Part shown: positions 59,250 through 64,000 of the stretch, one piece after another | How positions within the stretch are numbered: the first letter of the stretch is position 1 | Layout: each line of letters opens with the position of its first letter | Assembly: GCF_002160025.1 (NCBI RefSeq) | Contig: NZ_NFJU01000021.1 | Span: 1 to 64,000, forward strand | From: Anaeromassilibacillus sp. An200 | GTDB lineage: Bacteria > Bacillota > Clostridia > Oscillospirales > Acutalibacteraceae | Direction: 5' to 3' | Length of the DNA stretch: 64,000 nt | The notes under the pieces: model-generated | What the model was told of the DNA's origin: nothing | The model's input: the letters and a program-made list of their open reading frames with translations, nothing else | The model's database searches: none | Made by a program: the position numbers and the translations under genes

Positions 59250-62200
59250 TCAGGTCGTGCTGAGGATCCGCAGCGTCTCAGCCAGCGTTTCCAGCGGGGT
59301 TCCCGCAATCTTGACACTGATATATGGCTTTGCGCCCGCATTGACCATCACGCGCTTTTTGAGCGAGGAGACGAGGGCGGACACCTGCTTCATGTCGATC
59401 TTCTTCTGGTAGAACAGAAGTGCTTCGCCCTGCTGCTTGACCTCCGTGACGCCGAGCGTGGACGCCTGGTTGCGCAGCAGTGCGATTTCCAGAAGGCCGT
59501 TGACGCTCTCCGGCGGCTCGCCAAAGCGGTCGATCAGTTCGTCCGTCACGTCCAGTGCGTCGTCGCGCGTGCGCACGTCCGCGATGCGGCGGTAAATTTC
59601 AAGCCGCTGGGTGAGGTCGGCGATGTAGCTTTCCGGGATGTGTGCCTGGATCTGCACGTCCACCAGACATTCCTCGTCCAGCTCGCGCACCTCCTCGCCC
59701 TTTTCGCGCTTGATTGCTTCTCCAAGCAATTTGAGGTAAAGGTCATAGCCGACGGCTTCCATGTGGCCGTGCTGTTCACCGCCGAGGATGTTGCCCGCGC
59801 CGCGGATCTCAAGGTCGCGCATCGCGATCTTGAAGCCGGAGCCGAACTCCGTGAACTCGCGGATGGCGGACAATCGTTTCTGGGCAACGTCTGAAAGCAC
59901 TTTGTTCCGCGTGAAGGTCAGATACGCATAGGCGCGGCGGCTGGAACGGCCCACGCGTCCGCGGATCTGGTGCAGCTGCGACAGGCCAAGGCGGTCGGCG
60001 TTGTCGATGATGAGCGTGTTGGCGTTCGGCACGTCCACGCCCGTCTCGATGATGGTGGTGCAGACGAGCACATCGATCTCGTGATCGATCATCTTACGCC
60101 AGATTTCCGAAAGCTCCTGCTCGTTCATCTTGCCGTGGCCGAAGCCGACGCGCGATTCCGGCACGGCGGCCTGGATCCGCGCGGCGACCCGCTCGATCGT
60201 CGCAACGTCATTGTGCAGGTAGTACACCTGCCCGCCGCGGCGGATTTCACGCCGGATCGCTTCATAGAGAATACCGTCGTCGTGCTCTAAGACGTAAGTT
60301 TGCACAGGGTGGCGGTCGTGCGGAGCCTCCTCGATCACGCTCATATCGCGGATACCGGAAAGTGCCATGTTCAGCGTGCGGGGGATTGGCGTTGCGGAGA
60401 GGGTGAGCTGGTCGATGTTCGCGTAGGCGGACTTGAGCCGTTCCTTCTGTGCCACGCCAAAGCGCTGTTCCTCATCGATGATGACAAGGCCCAGGTCGCG
60501 GAATTCCACATCCTTGCTGACGAGCCGGTGTGTGCCCACGATGATGTCAATTTCCCCACGGCGCAGCCGGCGCAGAATCTCCTCCTGCTGCTTCGGCGTG
60601 CGGAAGCGGGAGAGGATTTCGAGCTTGACGGGAAAACCATCCATGCGCCGCGCGATCGTCTGGAAGTGCTGCCAGGCGAGGATGGTCGTTGGAACCAGAA
60701 TGGCGCACTGCTTGCTGTCGGAGACGCACTTGAACGCGGCGCGCAGCGCCACTTCCGTTTTGCCAAAGCCCACATCGCCGCACAGCAGGCGGTCCATCGG
60801 GGCTTCGCGCTCCATGTCGGTCTTGATCTCGTCGATGCAGCGCAGCTGATCCTCCGTCTCCTCAAATTCAAAGTGCGCTTCAAAGTCGCGCTGCCACTCC
60901 GTGTCCTCCGAAAACGCATGTCCCTTGACCTGCATCCGCTTGGCGTAGAGCTGAATCAGCTCCTTGGCCATGTCGCGCACAGCGTGGCGCACGCGCGTTT
61001 TGGCTTTCTGCCACTCCGTGCCGCCGAGCTTGTTGAGCTTCACGCTGGCATCCTCACGCGGCCCGATGTACTTGCTCACCAGGTCAAGCTGTGTCACCGG
61101 CACATAGAGCGTGTCGCCCTTGGCGTAGCGCACCTTGATGTAGTCCTTCACCACACCGTGCATGTCGATTTTATGGATGCCCTCGAACACGCCCACGCCA
61201 TGGGAGACGTGCACCACATAATCACCGGGGGTGAGGTCGGCCAGGCTGTAGATCTCCTGGCTGTTTTTGGGACGCTTCTTCTTTTTGGCCGCGGTCTGCG
61301 CCATGCGCCCGTGGGTGATCAGTCCAAAGAACGCGCCGGGATATTCCATGCCCGCGGAGAGTGCGCCGGAGGTCACTGCCACCGTGCCGCGCTGGATGGT
61401 TTCCGGGTTTTCCAGGTAGGCGGCGGGAAGGCCCTGTGCCCGCAGGTCGGCGGCGACGGTCTGGCCGCTGCGCTCGTTGCCCGCGAGCACGACGCACGCC
61501 CATTTGTTGTGCAGCATCCCCTGCAAATCCTCAGCAAGCAGCTGCGTGCTGCCTCCCCACACGGAGAGCTGCCGCGCTGTGACGGCGATCTGCGTGCGCA
61601 CCGGCGTATCGTAGCCGCCCCGCGCGAACACGTCCAGGTAGACGCCCGCGTGCTCAAAGCGCTGGAGCAAATACGGCCAGTCCTCGCTGAACTGGGACAG
61701 GCTCCGGCACAGCACACCCTCCTCCAGGTAATCCTTCACATCCTCGCCCCACTGCCAGAGTGTGGAGCGCATGCGTTCCCGGCACTTTGCGGACTCGCTG
61801 AGGAAAAAGAGCGTGTCGTCCCCGGCGTAGTCAAAGAGCGTGGCGGTCTTGTCGTAGAGCAGGGTGATGAATTTGTCGAGACAGCCAAGGTGCAGCTCCT
61901 GGGCCAGCTTATCGGCCTGGGCAGAAAGGATTTCTTTCGCCTTCGGCGCGGTCTTGCCGCGCAGGGAGGACGCCAGGCGGCGGATTTTCTCCGCGAGCGC
62001 GGCGGGGTCGTCCGCGAGGGCTTCCACAGCGGGGGCGAGAATCAGCTCCTCCACGGAATCCGCGCGGCGCTGTGTCTCCACGTCAAAAAGGGAGATGGTA
62101 TCGATCTCGTCTCCCCAGAATTCCAGGCGGGCGGGCTGCTCCGCGTCCGGCGTAAACACGTCGAGAATGCCGCCGCGCCGCGAAAACTGGCCGCTGCCGT

Positions 62201-62699
62201 CCACCTGCACGGCGCGCTCATAGCCGCAGGCCAGCAGAGCGGTTTCCACTTGCTCCATGGTGATGGACTGGCCGGGATGCAGGGAGACGGTGCGGCGGCG
62301 CAGTTCAGCGGGCGGGAGTGTATATTGCAGGGCCGCGTCCGGACAGCACAGGACGGCGTCATAGTCCCCCGCCGCCATCAGTGCCAGCACCTGAAGCCGC
62401 TGCCGTTCGTATTCATGCGACGCGCCCTCGGTGTCGCGCAGGGCAAAATCGCGGTAAGGGTAGAACAGGGGACGCAGGCCCATGGAGCGCAGATCCTCGC
62501 ACAGACGCTGCGCTTCGGCCTCCTCGCCCGTGAGGACGAAGGCTTTTTTCTTCTGCCGGACGCACAGCGAGGCAATAAAGGTGGCCTTGTGCACCGTGGA
62601 AAGCCCTGTGGCGGCGGCAGGCAGCGCCCCGCTTTGGACGGCGCGCTCCAGCTCCTGGAATTCCGGAAGCTTTCCCAGTATCGTATGCAGGAATTTCAT
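59250..62699 (-). CDS. mfd: Mfd transcription-repair coupling factor
   Basis: Mfd removes stalled RNA polymerase from damaged DNA and recruits UvrA. The 1,149-residue protein is full length. The UvrB-like N-terminal region includes [13 protein letters not shown]. The RNA-polymerase-interaction region (about 470-540) contains [17 protein letters not shown]. The helicase domains have Walker [15 protein letters not shown], the DEEQ box and [15 protein letters not shown]. The C-terminal TRCF domain includes [19 protein letters not shown] precedes ATG 62699. It usually follows pth in Firmicutes, but here an AEC transporter intervenes. Confidence 0.97.
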   Translation of the reverse strand: MKFLHTILGKLPEFQELERAVQSGALPAAATGLSTVHKATFIASLCVRQKKKAFVLTGEEAEAQRLCEDLRSMGLRPLFYPYRDFALRDTEGASHEYERQRLQVLALMAAGDYDAVLCCPDAALQYTLPPAELRRRTVSLHPGQSITMEQVETALLACGYERAVQVDGSGQFSRRGGILDVFTPDAEQPARLEFWGDEIDTISLFDVETQRRADSVEELILAPAVEALADDPAALAEKIRRLASSLRGKTAPKAKEILSAQADKLAQELHLGCLDKFITLLYDKTATLFDYAGDDTLFFLSESAKCRERMRSTLWQWGEDVKDYLEEGVLCRSLSQFSEDWPYLLQRFEHAGVYLDVFARGGYDTPVRTQIAVTARQLSVWGGSTQLLAEDLQGMLHNKWACVVLAGNERSGQTVAADLRAQGLPAAYLENPETIQRGTVAVTSGALSAGMEYPGAFFGLITHGRMAQTAAKKKKRPKNSQEIYSLADLTPGDYVVHVSHGVGVFEGIHKIDMHGVVKDYIKVRYAKGDTLYVPVTQLDLVSKYIGPREDASVKLNKLGGTEWQKAKTRVRHAVRDMAKELIQLYAKRMQVKGHAFSEDTEWQRDFEAHFEFEETEDQLRCIDEIKTDMEREAPMDRLLCGDVGFGKTEVALRAAFKCVSDSKQCAILVPTTILAWQHFQTIARRMDGFPVKLEILSRFRTPKQQEEILRRLRRGEIDIIVGTHRLVSKDVEFRDLGLVIIDEEQRFGVAQKERLKSAYANIDQLTLSATPIPRTLNMALSGIRDMSVIEEAPHDRHPVQTYVLEHDDGILYEAIRREIRRGGQVYYLHNDVATIERVAARIQAAVPESRVGFGHGKMNEQELSEIWRKMIDHEIDVLVCTTIIETGVDVPNANTLIIDNADRLGLSQLHQIRGRVGRSSRRAYAYLTFTRNKVLSDVAQKRLSAIREFTEFGSGFKIAMRDLEIRGAGNILGGEQHGHMEAVGYDLYLKLLGEAIKREKGEEVRELDEECLVDVQIQAHIPESYIADLTQRLEIYRRIADVRTRDDALDVTDELIDRFGEPPESVNGLLEIALLRNQASTLGVTEVKQQGEALLFYQKKIDMKQVSALVSSLKKRVMVNAGAKPYISVKIAGTPLETLAETLRILSTT

Positions 62700-62732
62700 G
62701 CGTTTCCCTCCCCTGAAATCATGCCGGACCGT

Positions 62733-63677
62733 TCAGATCTTTCCCAGCGAGCGCAGAAGAAAGATCCAGCCGGTAACAGTGATGCTCGAAAGCAGCGTTG
62801 TGACGACGATGATCCCCGAGGTGAGCACGTCGTCGTTTTTCATGTTTTTCGCCATAATGTACGCGCTTGGCGTGGTGGCAAGGCCCAGCATAGCCAGCAG
62901 CGCAACAAGCTGGTCGCCGTGAAAGCCGAGGGCTATGGCCAGCGTCAAAAACACGCCGGGCAGCGCGATCAGCTTGACGAAGGCGGCAATCAGCGTGGGT
63001 TTCCAGCGGGCGAAGGCTTCCCCGAGCTGTACCCCTGCACCGATGGCGATGAGCGCGATGGGGGTGGACATGTCCGCGAAATAGCCCAGCGTCTTGTTCA
63101 CGAGCGTGGGGAATTTCCAACCTGTCACGGAGAACAGAAGCCCTGCGAGAATTCCAAGAAGGATCGGATTTTTGCACACGCCGAGCAGGGCTTTTTTAAG
63201 CTGGGCGGGGCGGAACCCGCCGCCATCGCCGTGGATTGTCAGGATCAGCACGGCAAAGATATTGAACAGCGGCACGGACGCGACGATCATCAGCGGCGAG
63301 GCGCCTGCGTTTCCGTACATGTTCATCACAAAGGCGACGCCCATCACGGCAGGGCTGCCGCGGTAGCAGCCCTGCACGAACGCGCCGAGCATCTTCTTAT
63401 CCTTTACAAATATCACAGCCAGCACCCAGATCAGCACAATACCCACGAACGTCGCACCCATGCAGTAGAAGAAGAACGCGGGGTCGAAGGCTTCAGACAG
63501 GCTCATAGCCGAGATCTCGGTGAAGAGCAGGATCGGGAGCGTGACATAGAAATTGAATTTGTTTGCCACATCCACAAACGGCTGGGTAAGCATCCCGAAA
63601 TGGCGCAGCAGCCATCCGGCCAGCATAACGAGGAAGATCGGAAATGTGGCGTTGACGCTGAACAGGAAATTTTCCAT
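62733..63677 (-). CDS. AEC family membrane transporter
   Basis: The 314-residue protein has about ten hydrophobic helices in the auxin efflux carrier (AEC) pattern. It includes FNFYVTLPILLFTEIS in the N-terminal half and MSTPIALIAIGAGVQL in the C-terminal half. Firmicute members export or import malate and other organic acids. Substrate is unknown here. It lies between pth and mfd on the same strand, 18 bases after the pth stop. Confidence 0.88.
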   Translation of the reverse strand: MENFLFSVNATFPIFLVMLAGWLLRHFGMLTQPFVDVANKFNFYVTLPILLFTEISAMSLSEAFDPAFFFYCMGATFVGIVLIWVLAVIFVKDKKMLGAFVQGCYRGSPAVMGVAFVMNMYGNAGASPLMIVASVPLFNIFAVLILTIHGDGGGFRPAQLKKALLGVCKNPILLGILAGLLFSVTGWKFPTLVNKTLGYFADMSTPIALIAIGAGVQLGEAFARWKPTLIAAFVKLIALPGVFLTLAIALGFHGDQLVALLAMLGLATTPSAYIMAKNMKNDDVLTSGIIVVTTLLSSITVTGWIFLLRSLGKI

Positions 63678-63695
63678 TGCGAAGTGCGCCCCCGT

Positions 63696-64000
63696 TCAGG
63701 AATTGAAACGGTTCTGTGCTTCCTGAAGCTTCCCGTTGACGATGAGCGAGACAGCCTCGGCGGCGTGATCCAGCACCGGGTCGAGCGCCTTGCAGTCGGC
63801 AGGAGAGAAGCGTGAGAGCACCCAGTCCGCCAGATCCCAGCCGGGGTTCGGCTTCTTGCCGACGCCAATTTTGATGCGCGGGATATCGTCGTGGCCTGTG
63901 AGATAGATGATGTTCTTCATACCGTTGTGGCCGCCGTCCGTTCCCTTGGCGCGGATGCGCATCCGCCCCGGCTCGAGGGAGATGTCGTCAAAGAGGACGA
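63696..64000 (-). CDS. pth: Peptidyl-tRNA hydrolase, C-terminal part
   Basis: Pth recycles peptidyl-tRNAs released from stalled ribosomes. The frame enters from the right edge and contains FDDISLEPGRMRIRAKG, then GGHNGMKNIIYL. The later PRIKIGVGKKP and DWVLSRFSPAD segments are also typical. The N-terminus, with the catalytic His, is outside the window. Its neighbour mfd is the common Firmicute partner. Confidence 0.9.
   Translation of the reverse strand, partial: VLFDDISLEPGRMRIRAKGTDGGHNGMKNIIYLTGHDDIPRIKIGVGKKPNPGWDLADWVLSRFSPADCKALDPVLDHAAEAVSLIVNGKLQEAQNRFNS

Noticed and set aside
60300-63815. Very long open frame on the plus strand opposite mfd, the transporter and pth
   Set aside because: It is a mirror of GC-rich codon use in genes on the other strand. 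Its product is His/Arg/Gly-rich without recognisable domains, and it has no ribosome site.

Overview
The window looks like a chromosomal motility island from a moderately GC-rich, motile Clostridia-type Firmicute, plausibly Oscillospiraceae-like. This is inferred from gene content, FliY/CheC/CheD/CheV-type chemotaxis, FliW-CsrA, purine-rich Shine-Dalgarno sites and frequent TTG/GTG starts. No species can be named. No tRNA, rRNA, CRISPR array, transposase or phage gene was recognised. Most genes are standard for such an island.

Layout: (1) 1-2514, a partial cysteine-rich protein, a CapA-like phosphatase and a type I phosphodiesterase-like enzyme. (2) 2594-7226, minus-strand operon cheA-cheW-cheR-cheB. 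(3) 7454-9870, a FliK-like protein, a stand-alone FlhB C-terminal-domain protein and a PilZ protein. (4) 10316-35010, one very long, tightly packed plus-strand operon: flgB flgC fliE fliF fliG fliH fliI fliJ fliK flgD TIGR02530 flgE flbD motA motB fliM fliY cheY fliO fliP fliQ fliR flhB flhA sigD, two rod genes, cheC cheD cheV. (5) 35353-40516, late operon flgM flgN flgK flgL, a YviE-like gene, fliW csrA and a YjfB-like gene. (6) 40775-44581 minus, a frameshifted chemoreceptor, a ComFB-family protein and a ParA ATPase. (7) 44845-48272, fliD fliS and a FliT-like gene. (8) 48353-58364, a C39-like peptidase, an FtsE-like ATPase, a second chemoreceptor, an FtsA-like protein with a lipoprotein, bacteriohemerythrin and a GGDEF/EAL protein. 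(9) 58459-64000 minus, rubrerythrin, mfd, an AEC transporter and partial pth.

How it works together: the flgB operon builds the export gate, basal body, hook, motor and switch, and encodes SigD. FlgM, from the next operon, is the expected SigD brake. I find four SigD-like promoters of one shape (TTAA, 15-16 nt, G[ACT]CGA), before cheA, flgM, the frameshifted chemoreceptor and fliD, which fits a class III regulon. FliW-CsrA normally controls flagellin translation, but no flagellin gene lies here. Three c-di-GMP-related proteins (PilZ, ComFB, GGDEF/EAL) are interspersed.

Least ordinary items: the FliK-like/FlhB-C-like pair, a FliY with two 35-residue repeats carrying a FliM-like IDxLxN motif, a ParA-ComFB pair, an FtsA-like protein with a two-part C-terminal extension, an FtsE-like ATPase with no LSGGQ signature and no FtsX, and a single-base frameshift in a chemoreceptor.
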